DNA of 64,000 bases from Caballeronia cordobensis (GTDB lineage Bacteria > Pseudomonadota > Gammaproteobacteria > Burkholderiales > Burkholderiaceae): positions 43,029 to 107,028 of the forward strand of contig NZ_FCNY02000024.1 in the NCBI RefSeq assembly GCF_001544575.2, written 5' to 3'. The translations under genes were made by a program, and so were the position numbers. Positions 42,090 through 50,502 of this stretch are shown here, in pieces; the first letter of the stretch is position 1, and every line of letters begins with the position of its first letter. The notes beneath the pieces were generated by a model. It was not told where the DNA came from, did no database searches, and saw only the letters and a program-made list of their open reading frames with translations.

Positions 42090-43649
42090 ATGTCTTCGCA
42101 AAACGTCGTTCATCCGCCGCTTTCGGGCGGCAAGCTCGTCATCGGGACGATCGCCGTGTCGCTCGCGGTGTTCATGAACGTGCTCGACACGTCGATCGCG
42201 AACGTCTCGATTCCGTCGATTTCGGGCGATCTCGGCGTGTCGTCGGATCAGGGCACGTGGGTCATCACGTCGTTCGCCGTCGCCAATGCCATTTCGGTGC
42301 CGCTCACCGGCTGGCTCACGCAGCGCATCGGGCAAGTGAAGCTGTTTCTCGGCTCGATCATCCTGTTCGTGATCGCGTCGTGGCTCTGCGGTCTCGCGCC
42401 GACGCTGCCCTTCCTGCTCGCCGCGCGCGTGTTTCAAGGCGCGGTCGCCGGCCCGATGATTCCGCTGTCGCAAACGCTGCTGCTCGCGAGCTATCCGCGC
42501 GAAAAGGCGCCGATGGCGCTCTCCATGTGGTCGATGACCACGCTGATCGCGCCCGTCGCCGGTCCGGTGCTCGGCGGCTGGATCTCGGACAACATTTCGT
42601 GGCCGTGGATCTTCTACGTGAACATCCCGGTGGGCATCGCGGCAGCCATTGCAACATTCGCGATTTTCCGCGACCGCGACTCGGCGATCCGCAAGGCGCC
42701 CATCGACAGCGTGGGTCTCGGGCTGCTCGTGATCTGGGTCGGCTCGCTGCAGATCATGCTCGACAAGGGCAAGGATCTCGACTGGTTCAACTCGACGACG
42801 ATCGTCGTGCTCGCGCTGATCGCGGTGATCTCGTTCGCGTTCTTCATCGTGTGGGAGCTGACGGCGGAGCATCCGGTCGTCGATCTCTCGCTCTTCGAAC
42901 TGCGCAATTTCACGGGCGGGACGATCGCGCTGTCGATCGGCTACGGACTTTACTTCGGCAATCTCGTGCTGCTGCCGTTGTGGCTGCAGACGGATATCGG
43001 CTATACGGCAACGAACGCCGGTCTCGTGATGGCGCCCGTCGGGCTCTTCGCCATCCTGCTGTCGCCGATCACGGGCAAGTTCCTGCCGCGCACCGACCCG
43101 CGCTTTATCGCGACGGCCGCGTTCCTCGTGTTCGCGCTGTGCTTCTGGATGCGCTCGCGCTATACGACCGGCGTCGATACGTGGGCGCTCACGGTGCCGA
43201 CGCTGATTCAGGGCATCGGCATGGCGGGCTTCTTCATTCCGCTCGTGTCGATCACGCTGTCGGGCTTGCCGGGGCATCGCATTCCGGCGGCGTCGGGACT
43301 GTCGAACTTCGTGCGGATCATGTGCGGCGGCATCGGCACGTCGATCTTCTCGACGGCGTGGGAACATCGTTCGATCGTGCATCACGCGCAGCTGGTCGAA
43401 GGCGCGAATTCGTATAACCCCGTGTTCGCGAACTCGATGCAGCAGATGCATGCGCTCGGTTACTCGCAGGAGCAGACGTACGGCCTGTACAACAGCATGG
43501 CCACGCAGCAGGCCGCGCAGCTCGGCGTGAACGACATGTTCTATATCTCGGCGGGGATTTTCGTCGCGCTGATCGTACTGATCTGGATCACGCGGCCCGA
43601 GCGTTCTGGCGGTGGGGATTCTGCGGCGGCGGCTTCGGCGGCGCATTGA
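42090..43649 (+). CDS. EmrB-type DHA2 multidrug transporter (MFS)
   Basis: 519 residues with about 14 hydrophobic helices, as in the DHA2 family of proton-drug antiporters. VFMNVLDTSIANVSIPSI contains the family's motif D1 Asp. RVFQGAVAGPMIPLSQTLLL and ALSMWSMTTLIAPVAGPVLGG (motif C region, split here) and NIPVGIAAAIATF are typical. With the MarR-controlled adaptor and channel it forms a complete three-part pump. Its stop is only 4 bases from the convergent arsH stop, with no terminator between them. Confidence 0.95.
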   Translation: MSSQNVVHPPLSGGKLVIGTIAVSLAVFMNVLDTSIANVSIPSISGDLGVSSDQGTWVITSFAVANAISVPLTGWLTQRIGQVKLFLGSIILFVIASWLCGLAPTLPFLLAARVFQGAVAGPMIPLSQTLLLASYPREKAPMALSMWSMTTLIAPVAGPVLGGWISDNISWPWIFYVNIPVGIAAAIATFAIFRDRDSAIRKAPIDSVGLGLLVIWVGSLQIMLDKGKDLDWFNSTTIVVLALIAVISFAFFIVWELTAEHPVVDLSLFELRNFTGGTIALSIGYGLYFGNLVLLPLWLQTDIGYTATNAGLVMAPVGLFAILLSPITGKFLPRTDPRFIATAAFLVFALCFWMRSRYTTGVDTWALTVPTLIQGIGMAGFFIPLVSITLSGLPGHRIPAASGLSNFVRIMCGGIGTSIFSTAWEHRSIVHHAQLVEGANSYNPVFANSMQQMHALGYSQEQTYGLYNSMATQQAAQLGVNDMFYISAGIFVALIVLIWITRPERSGGGDSAAAASAAH

Positions 43650-43653
43650 TCGC

Positions 43654-44415
43654 TCACTGCGCTTCGCCTTCGTCGGTATCGGCGTTGGCGTTGGCTTCGT
43701 GATCCATGGCCGTCGCAGCGAGCGCAGTTGCCTGCTCGGGGCGAGATTCCTTGCGTTCGCTGTAACGATCCGTGAGGTAGTCGGAACGGTCGCGAATCAG
43801 CAGCGTGAACTTCACGAGTTCCTCCATCACATCGACGACGCGATCGTAGTAGGACGAAGGCCTCATTCGTCCTGTCTCGTCGAACTCCTGCCAGGCCTTG
43901 GCGACCGATGACTGATTGGGAATGGTCACCATGCGCATCCAGCGGCCGAGCACCCGCAACGCGTTCACCGCATTGAATGACTGCGAACCGCCGCAAACCT
44001 GCATGACCGCGAGCGTGCGGCCTTGCGTCGGCCGAATGCCCGCAGACTCCAATGGCAGCCAGTCGATCTGATTCTTGAACACGGCGGTGAGCGTGCCGTG
44101 CCGCTCCGGACTGCACCACACCTGCCCTTCGGACCACTCGGAGAGCTTGCGCAGTTCGACGACCTTCGGATGATCGGCCGGCACGCTGTCGACCATCGGC
44201 AGGCCGGCGGGATCGAAGACGCGCGTTTCAGCCCCGAAGGTTTGCAGCAGGCGTTCGGCTTCGCGCGTGAGCAGGCGACTGTAGGACGTCGGTCGCAGCG
44301 ACCCGTACAGCAACAAGATGCGCGGCGCGTGCGTGGAGACCGATCGAGGGCGCAACTTCTCGTTGTCCGGGATGTCCGTGTGGGCGGCGCACAGGTTCGG
44401 CAGATCTGAAAACAT
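43654..44415 (-). CDS. arsH: NADPH-dependent FMN reductase ArsH
   Basis: 253 residues. A flavodoxin-fold reductase found in arsenic operons. It oxidises trivalent organoarsenicals to less toxic pentavalent forms in the cytoplasm. FMN site motifs: LLYGSLRPTSYSRLL near residue 35, CSPERHGTLTAVFKNQIDWL, and LAVMQVCGGSQSFNAVNALR. The C-terminal 25 residues are Ala/Glu-rich. Third gene of arsR-acr3-arsH, 15 bases after acr3. Confidence 0.94.
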   Translation of the reverse strand: MFSDLPNLCAAHTDIPDNEKLRPRSVSTHAPRILLLYGSLRPTSYSRLLTREAERLLQTFGAETRVFDPAGLPMVDSVPADHPKVVELRKLSEWSEGQVWCSPERHGTLTAVFKNQIDWLPLESAGIRPTQGRTLAVMQVCGGSQSFNAVNALRVLGRWMRMVTIPNQSSVAKAWQEFDETGRMRPSSYYDRVVDVMEELVKFTLLIRDRSDYLTDRYSERKESRPEQATALAATAMDHEANANADTDEGEAQ

Positions 44416-44430
44416 GTCTTTGATAATCGA

Positions 44431-45525
44431 TCAAGTGGCTTCGTACCAGCGTCTGGAGCGATTGACGACGCCCACCACCAGCAGCATGACCGGCACCTCG
44501 ATGAGCACACCGACGACCGTGGCGAGTGCCGCGCCCGAGTGAAAGCCGAAGAGGCTGACGGCGGTGGCAACGGCCAGTTCGAAAAAGTTGCTTGCGCCGA
44601 TCAGACTCGACGGTCCGGCGACACAATGCGCGACGCCGAGGCGGCGATTGAGCAGATAGGCGAGGCCCGAGTTGAAGAACACCTGAATCAGGATCGGCAC
44701 GGCCAGCATCGCGATGACGAGCGGCTCCCGCACGATCGCTTCGCCCTGAAAACCGAACAGCAGCACGAGCGTCGCGAGCAGCGCCGCGATCGACCACGGA
44801 CCCAGGCGGGCGACCGTGTGCCGGAAGTGCGCTTCACTCCGTGCCAGCAAGCGCTTGCGAAGCCATTGTGCGAGCAGTACCGGAATGACGATGTACAGGC
44901 CAACCGAGGCGATCAGCGTTCCCCAAGGCACCGTGATCGAAGAAAGCCCGAGCAGCAGCGCGACCAGCGGTGCGAAGGCAACGACCATGATCGCGTCGTT
45001 GAGCGCCACCTGCGAGAGCGTGAAGTAAGGATCGCCCTTGCATAGTTGCGACCACACGAAAACCATGGCCGTGCAAGGCGCGGCCGCCAGCAGAATCAGG
45101 CCCGCGATGTAGCTGTCGAGCTGGTCGGCAGGCAGCCAGCCGGCGAAGACGTGGCGCACGAAGATCCATCCGAGCAAGGCCATCGAAAACGGCTTGGCGA
45201 GCCAGTTCACGAACAAGGTCACGCCGATGCCCCGCCAGTGACGGCCGACTTGCGCGAGCGCGGCAAAGTCGATCTTGACCAGCATCGGGATGATCATCAC
45301 CCAGATCAACACGCCCACGGGGAGATTGACCCGCGACACTTCCATGCTGCCGAGCACGCGAAAGAATCCCGGAAAGCGTTGCCCGAGCCCGATGCCCACG
45401 ACGATGCACAGCGCCACCCACAGGGTCAGGTAGCGCTCGAAAAAGCCGATGGACGGCTCGGTGTGACTGCGTGGCGTGTCGGTCGTGCTCATCGGTTTTT
45501 CGACGGGTTGCTTCTCGGTCTGCAT
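44431..45525 (-). CDS. acr3: ACR3-family arsenite efflux transporter
   Basis: 364 residues with ten predicted membrane helices. It expels arsenite using the proton gradient. The essential cysteine of the family sits in AAAPCTAMVFVWSQL, and VFFNSGLAYLLN and ASNFFELAVA are further conserved segments. The first 20 residues are hydrophilic; ATG 45492 is an alternative start. It begins 13 bases after arsR. Without an arsC in the operon, arsenate must be reduced by another enzyme before efflux. Confidence 0.94.
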   Translation of the reverse strand: MQTEKQPVEKPMSTTDTPRSHTEPSIGFFERYLTLWVALCIVVGIGLGQRFPGFFRVLGSMEVSRVNLPVGVLIWVMIIPMLVKIDFAALAQVGRHWRGIGVTLFVNWLAKPFSMALLGWIFVRHVFAGWLPADQLDSYIAGLILLAAAPCTAMVFVWSQLCKGDPYFTLSQVALNDAIMVVAFAPLVALLLGLSSITVPWGTLIASVGLYIVIPVLLAQWLRKRLLARSEAHFRHTVARLGPWSIAALLATLVLLFGFQGEAIVREPLVIAMLAVPILIQVFFNSGLAYLLNRRLGVAHCVAGPSSLIGASNFFELAVATAVSLFGFHSGAALATVVGVLIEVPVMLLVVGVVNRSRRWYEAT

Positions 45526-45538
45526 GGCGTTGCGCGCT

Positions 45539-45871
45539 TCACGCCGAATCGCCGCAGCAGTTCGACGGCTTGCCGACTTCGCATGGCGCGCCCGCGCAGC
45601 AGTTTTCGGTCAGGAAACCGATCAGGCTGCTCATGGCCGCGAAGTTCGCCGTGTAAAAAACATAGCGCCCTTCCTGACGCGCGGTGACGAGTTCCGCGTG
45701 CGACAAATCCTTGAGGTGAAATGACAGGCTCGATGGTGCAAGGCCGACCTGCTGAGCGATCTCGCCAGCGGCCATGCCGTCCGGGCCGGCCACGACGAGC
45801 GCTCGAAACACCGCGAGTCGGGATTCATGAGCGAGCGCGCCGAGCGCGCGTACAACGAGGTTCGAGTCCAT
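45539..45871 (-). CDS. arsR: Arsenic-responsive repressor ArsR
   Basis: 110 residues from ATG 45871. An in-frame ATG at 45910 would lie inside the operator, so the shorter form is preferred. The winged helix (about 10-80) has LAHESRLAVFRALVVAG, GEIAQQVGLAPSSLSFHLKDL (recognition helix) and RQEGRYVFYTANF. The common ELCVC metal site of the E. coli protein is absent. Instead there is a C-terminal cysteine cluster: Cys91, 92, 97, 105 and 106 (NCCAGAPC and NCCGD). Such C-terminal sites are known in some ArsR proteins that bind As(III). It should repress its own operon through the inverted repeat at 45895. Confidence 0.93.
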   Translation of the reverse strand: MDSNLVVRALGALAHESRLAVFRALVVAGPDGMAAGEIAQQVGLAPSSLSFHLKDLSHAELVTARQEGRYVFYTANFAAMSSLIGFLTENCCAGAPCEVGKPSNCCGDSA

Positions 45872-45894
45872 GTTCGCAACGTTAGCGTAGACGA

Positions 45895-45918
45895 TTCGAT
45901 ATTTCAACAAATATCGAA
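45895..45918. promoter_or_regulatory. ArsR operator
   Basis: TTCGATATTT pairs perfectly with AAATATCGAA across CAAC, a 10-base inverted repeat in AT-rich sequence typical of ArsR sites. It lies 24-47 bases before the arsR start. Confidence 0.75.
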
Positions 45919-45945
45919 ATATTCATCGCACTTCACAATCGAACA

Positions 45946-45967
45946 GGCGAGAGACATGTCTCTCGCC
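45946..45967 (-). terminator. Hairpin after truB
   Basis: A perfect 22-base palindrome (GGCGAGAGA, CATG loop, TCTCTCGCC) 18 bases after the truB stop. The T tail on the minus strand is weak, so termination may be partial; it also insulates the ars operon. Confidence 0.65.
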
Positions 45968-45985
45968 TTCTCTACACGGCCCGAC

Positions 45986-46909
45986 TCACTGCGCCGTGAC
46001 GACCAGTCTTTCCGGCGCCAGCACACCCTCTCCGGCTTTCGCCACGCCTAGCAGGCGGCCGTCATTTTGCGCATAGACCCGCACGCGGCCTTCGCCGAGC
46101 CGCGTTGTCGCGACATCCGCGAGACGCAGGCGCTGGCCGTGAAGGAAGCGTCTCGCCGCTTCTTCGTTGAGACGGATTTCGGGAAACGTGGATAACAGCG
46201 CGTCCACCGGTTGGAGACGTTCGTCGCGCTCGGCTTCGCTCAGGTTCGCCAGCTCATCGAGCGTCACGGCGTGATCGAGCGTGAGCGCGCCGACGCCCGT
46301 GCGCCGCAACGCCGTCAGATGCGCGCCGCAACCGAGCGCCTCGCCGATGTCCTCGGCAAGCGTGCGCACATAAGTGCCCTTGCTGCACGTCACGCGAAAC
46401 GTCACGAGCGGCAATGCGCACGCGATCAACTGCAATGCGTGGATCGTCACCGGCCGGCCTTCGCGCTCGACGGTCTGCCCGGCGCGCGCGTATTCGTAGA
46501 GCGGCTTGCCGTCGCGTTTCAACGCGGAGTACATCGGCGGCACTTGCACGATGTCGCCGAGGAATTTCGCCATCGCGTCGCTAACCGCGGCTTCGTCGCA
46601 CGTCACGTCGCGCGTGTCGATGGCTTCGCCTTCGGCATCGCCGGTCGCCGTGCGGATGCCCAGACGCATCGTCGCTTCGTAGGTCTTGTCGGCGTCGAGC
46701 AGGTCTTGCGAGAACTTCGTCGCTTCGCCGAAGCACAACGGCAGCAAACCGGTCGCGAGCGGATCGAGCGTGCCGGTGTGGCCCGCCTTCTTCGCCAGAT
46801 AGATGCGCTTCGCCTTGATGAGCGCATCGTTGCTCGACAGCCCGAGCGGTTTGTCGAGCAGCAACACGCCGTCGAGCGCGCGGCGCGGAATCTTCGGACC
46901 GCCTTTCAC
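45986..46909 (-). CDS. truB: tRNA pseudouridine-55 synthase
   Basis: 307 residues. It makes pseudouridine 55 in the T-loop of tRNAs. The N-terminal catalytic region has GVLLLDKPLGLSSNDALI and KKAGHTGTLDPLATGLLPL, with the catalytic aspartate in GTLDP. CSKGTYVRTLAEDIGEALG is the second motif, and a PUA domain ends the protein. The start is GTG 46909, placed directly after the rbfA stop with no gap. Last gene of the rimP-nusA-infB-rbfA-truB operon. Confidence 0.96.
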   Translation of the reverse strand: MKGGPKIPRRALDGVLLLDKPLGLSSNDALIKAKRIYLAKKAGHTGTLDPLATGLLPLCFGEATKFSQDLLDADKTYEATMRLGIRTATGDAEGEAIDTRDVTCDEAAVSDAMAKFLGDIVQVPPMYSALKRDGKPLYEYARAGQTVEREGRPVTIHALQLIACALPLVTFRVTCSKGTYVRTLAEDIGEALGCGAHLTALRRTGVGALTLDHAVTLDELANLSEAERDERLQPVDALLSTFPEIRLNEEAARRFLHGQRLRLADVATTRLGEGRVRVYAQNDGRLLGVAKAGEGVLAPERLVVTAQ

Positions 46910-47296
46910 TTATGCGCCTTCCTGATCGTCGTCAGCGTCTTTCGCGCGCGTCGCGTTCGCTTCGTCGATGAGGCGCGACATCTCGACGGCCTTTTCGATC
47001 GTCTGGTCGTAGTGGAAATGCAGCGTCGGCACCGTGTGAATGTGCAGGCGCTTGAACAGCAGATTGTGCAGATGACCCGCCGCGTGATTCAGCCCTTGCT
47101 CGGTCGCCTTCGGATCGCCCGTTAGCGTCGTGAAGTAGACCTTCGCGTGGGCGTAGTCGGGCGTGAGTTCGACGCTCTGAATCGTCACGAGGCCGATGCG
47201 CGGGTCTTTCACCTCGCGCATCAGCTCCGAGAGATCGCGCTGGATCTGATCCGCAATCTGCACGTTGCGGTTGGTGGATGTCTTTCTTTTAGCCAT
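46910..47296 (-). CDS. rbfA: 30S ribosome-binding factor A
   Basis: 128 residues from ATG 47296. A single KH-like domain that binds 16S rRNA helix 1 during 30S maturation and cold adaptation. Conserved pattern: RNVQIADQIQRDLSELM, VKDPRIGLVTIQSVEL and DYAHAKVYFT. The stop codon touches the truB start, indicating coupled translation. Position after infB is standard. Confidence 0.95.
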   Translation of the reverse strand: MAKRKTSTNRNVQIADQIQRDLSELMREVKDPRIGLVTIQSVELTPDYAHAKVYFTTLTGDPKATEQGLNHAAGHLHNLLFKRLHIHTVPTLHFHYDQTIEKAVEMSRLIDEANATRAKDADDDQEGA

Positions 47297-47334
47297 GATG
47301 TCGTTCCGTTTTCTTAGCCGCCGCCGCTTCAAAT

Positions 47335-47376
47335 GAAAAGGGCGGAGCGAGCCGCCAGGCCCACCCCGCCCTTTTC
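47335..47376 (-). terminator. Hairpin between infB and rbfA
   Basis: GAAAAGGGCGG pairs perfectly with CCGCCCTTTTC across a 20-base loop. On the minus strand the descending arm ends in TTTTC. It is probably a partial terminator or processing site within the operon. Confidence 0.6.
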
Positions 47377-47391
47377 TCAGCGGCTAGCGCA

Positions 47392-50300
47392 TTACAGCGT
47401 GCGCGCCACTTCCGTCACTTCGAAGACTTCGAACTGATCGCCTTCGACGATGTCGCTGAAGTTCTTGATCGACATACCGCACTCGAAGCCCTGACGCACT
47501 TCCTTGACGTCGTCCTTGAAGCGCTTGAGCGAATCGAGCTCGCCGGTGTGGATCACGACGTTGTTGCGGATCACGCGCACCGACGAGGAACGCTTGACCA
47601 CGCCGTCCGTGACCATACAACCCGCGATCAGGCCGACCTTCGGCACGCGGATGACCTGACGCACCTCGACCGTGCCCGTCACCGTCTCGCGCTTCTCCGG
47701 CGCGAGCATGCCGGACATCGCCGCCTTCACCTCATCCACTGCGTCATAGATGATGTTGTAGTAGCGGATGTCGATGCCGTTCGCCTCGGCCACCTTGCGC
47801 GCCTGTGCATCCGCACGCGTGTTGAAGCCGATGATGACCGCTTTCGAAGCCGTCGCCAGATTGACGTCCGATTCGCTGATCGCGCCGACCGCGCTGTGCA
47901 CGATCTGCACGCGCACTTCGTTGGTCGAGAGCTTTTGCAGCGATTGCACCAGCGCTTCCTGCGAGCCCTGCACGTCCGCCTTGACGATGAGCGGCAGGTT
48001 CTGCACTTCGCCTTCGCCCATCTGCTCGAGCATGTTTTCGAGCTTCGCGGCCTGCTGCTTCGCGAGCTTGACGTCGCGGAACTTGCCCTGACGGAATAGC
48101 GCGATTTCGCGCGCCTTGCGCTCGTCCGGCAGCACGATCACTTCCTCGCCCGCGGCCGGCACTTCCGACAGACCCTGGATTTCCACAGGGATCGACGGAC
48201 CCGCCGACTTGGTCGACTTGCCGGTTTCGTCCAGCATGGCGCGCACGCGGCCATAAGCGCTGCCCGCCAGCACGACATCGCCGCGGTTCAGCGTGCCCGA
48301 CTGCACCAGAATGGTCGCGACCGGGCCCTTGCCCTTGTCGAGCTTCGCTTCGATGACGAGACCCTTCGCGGCCGCTTCGACCGGCGCGGTCAGTTCCATC
48401 ACTTCTGCTTGCAGCGACACGTTTTCCAGCAGATCGTCGATGCCCTTGCCGGTTTTCGCCGACACTTCGAGGAACGGCGAATCGCCGCCGTACTCTTCCG
48501 GCACCACGCCTTCCGCGACGAGTTCCTGCTTCACGCGGTCGGGATTGGCGTCCGGCTTGTCGATCTTGTTGATCGCGACGACGATCGGAACGCCGCCCGC
48601 CTTCGCGTGAGCGATCGCTTCCTTCGTCTGCGGCATCACGCCGTCATCGGCTGCAACGACCAGAATGACGATGTCGGTTGCCTTCGCACCGCGCGCACGC
48701 ATGGCCGTAAAGGCTTCGTGACCCGGCGTGTCGAGGAAGGTAATGACGCCGCGCGGCGTTTCGACGTGGTAAGCGCCGATATGCTGCGTGATGCCGCCCG
48801 CTTCGCCCGCCGCCACTTTCGCGCGACGGATGTAGTCGAGCAGCGAGGTCTTGCCGTGGTCGACGTGACCCATGACGGTGACGACCGGCGGACGCGGCAG
48901 CTTTTCCGCCGTGTCTTCGGTGGCTTCGCCTTCGATCAGCAACGCTTCCGGATCGTCCAGCTTCGCCGCGACCGCGCGATGGCCCAGTTCCTCGACGACG
49001 ATCATCGCCGTTTCCTGGTCCAGCACCTGATTGATCGTGACCATCTGGCCGAGCTTCATCATCACCTTGATGACTTCCGAAGCCTTCACCGACATCTTGT
49101 GTGCGAGGTCCGCCACCGAAATGGTTTCCGGCACGTGGATTTCGCGAATGATCGGCTCGGTCGGCGCCTGGAACGACGTCTGTTCCTGATGCTTGCCGCG
49201 TCCCTTCGGACCGCCGCGCCAGCCGCGATCGACGCCGCCGCTGGAGTCGCCGCGCGTCTTGATGCCACGGCGCTTCGATGCGTCGTCCTGCGACCAGCCG
49301 CCCTTGCCGCCGGCCTTCTTCTTGTCGCCAGCGCCTGCCGGAGCCGTCGATGCGGGCGCCGGCGCGCCGCCAGCCGCCGGCTTCTTCGCAGCGGGACGCG
49401 CAGCCTGCGCGCCTTCCGGCTTCGCGGGCTTGTGCAGCGTGCCCTTCGCTTCGGCTGCCTTCGCTTCCGCCGGCTTCGCAGCGGCAGGCGCGGGTTCCGG
49501 CGCCTTGACCTGCGCCTTGCGCGGCGTGTTCATCATTTCGCGGATCGCGCGCGCTTCCGCTTCCGCGGCCGCACGGCGCTTCGCGATGGCTTCCTGTTCC
49601 AGACGCGTCTTTTCGGCGGCGGCCTTCGCTTCCTCTTCCGCCTTCTTCGCGGCTTCGCGCTGCGCGGCGCGCTCGCTCGCGGCCTTTTCTTCCGCGGCCT
49701 TCTCGGCCTTGGCGGCAGCTTCGCGTTGCGCTTCTTCCGCTTGCTTGTCGGCCTGCTTGTCCGCTTGCTTGTCGGCCGGCTTCGCTTCCGCCGCCGGCTG
49801 GGTGCGCGCTTCCTGACGCGCGGCCTGCGCCGCACGCGAGATTTCCGCCGCCTGAGCCGCGGCTGCGGCACGGCGCGCCGCCTCTTCTTCCTGCTTCTTG
49901 CGCTCGGCTTCCGCCGCTTCCTCGCGGGCGCGGCGTTCGGCTTCCTCGCGTTCGAGCTGCGCCTGGCGCTCCTTCAGCTCGCGCTCTTCGCGCTCGAGCT
50001 GCTCGGCGGCGTGGCGCGCCTCTTCTTCGCGGCGCTGCAGTTCGGCTTCGTCGACTTCCGGCTCTTCGACGTGATTAGCCGCCGCTTCGGTCTGCTCCAG
50101 ACCGGCTTCGTCACGTTTCACGAAAACACGCTTCTTGCGCACCTCGACCTGAATGGTGCGAGCTTTACCCGTTGCGTCGGATTGCTTGATTTCCGACGTA
50201 TGCCGGCGGGTCAAAGTGATCTTGCGCTTGTCGGCGTCGGCGGAACCGTGCGACTTGCGCAAATGATCGAGCAGACGCGCCTTGTCCGTCTCGGACAGGT

Positions 50301-50409
50301 CGTCATTCGCGCTCGCTTTCTGGACGCCAGCCGCCTGCAACTGCTCGAGCAGGACGCCCGCAGGCATTTTGAGTTCCGCGGCAAATTGGGCTACGTTGTT
50401 ACTCGCCAT
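47392..50409 (-). CDS. infB: Translation initiation factor IF-2
   Basis: 1005 residues, longer than E. coli IF-2 (890) because of an extended Ala/Glu/Lys-rich linker (about 85-420). The linker includes three ADKQ units in a row near residue 215. The N-terminal IF2_N domain (about 1-55) begins MASNNVAQFAAELKMP, and a second IF2_N copy lies at about 430-485. The GTPase domain (about 505-675) has GHVDHGKTSLLDYIRRA, DTPGHEAF and NKIDKPDANPD. Domains II, III and C2 follow. IF-2 positions initiator tRNA on the 30S subunit. SD GAGGA precedes ATG 50409. Confidence 0.97.
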   Translation of the reverse strand: MASNNVAQFAAELKMPAGVLLEQLQAAGVQKASANDDLSETDKARLLDHLRKSHGSADADKRKITLTRRHTSEIKQSDATGKARTIQVEVRKKRVFVKRDEAGLEQTEAAANHVEEPEVDEAELQRREEEARHAAEQLEREERELKERQAQLEREEAERRAREEAAEAERKKQEEEAARRAAAAAQAAEISRAAQAARQEARTQPAAEAKPADKQADKQADKQAEEAQREAAAKAEKAAEEKAASERAAQREAAKKAEEEAKAAAEKTRLEQEAIAKRRAAAEAEARAIREMMNTPRKAQVKAPEPAPAAAKPAEAKAAEAKGTLHKPAKPEGAQAARPAAKKPAAGGAPAPASTAPAGAGDKKKAGGKGGWSQDDASKRRGIKTRGDSSGGVDRGWRGGPKGRGKHQEQTSFQAPTEPIIREIHVPETISVADLAHKMSVKASEVIKVMMKLGQMVTINQVLDQETAMIVVEELGHRAVAAKLDDPEALLIEGEATEDTAEKLPRPPVVTVMGHVDHGKTSLLDYIRRAKVAAGEAGGITQHIGAYHVETPRGVITFLDTPGHEAFTAMRARGAKATDIVILVVAADDGVMPQTKEAIAHAKAGGVPIVVAINKIDKPDANPDRVKQELVAEGVVPEEYGGDSPFLEVSAKTGKGIDDLLENVSLQAEVMELTAPVEAAAKGLVIEAKLDKGKGPVATILVQSGTLNRGDVVLAGSAYGRVRAMLDETGKSTKSAGPSIPVEIQGLSEVPAAGEEVIVLPDERKAREIALFRQGKFRDVKLAKQQAAKLENMLEQMGEGEVQNLPLIVKADVQGSQEALVQSLQKLSTNEVRVQIVHSAVGAISESDVNLATASKAVIIGFNTRADAQARKVAEANGIDIRYYNIIYDAVDEVKAAMSGMLAPEKRETVTGTVEVRQVIRVPKVGLIAGCMVTDGVVKRSSSVRVIRNNVVIHTGELDSLKRFKDDVKEVRQGFECGMSIKNFSDIVEGDQFEVFEVTEVARTL

Positions 50410-50502
50410 TCATTCCTCTTGATGCAAGGACATACCCTTGCGGTTAGATCGGGGTCACGCGGCCGAACTGGCCGCCAAATTTCAGTGCGCCATGGTCATT
50501 TC

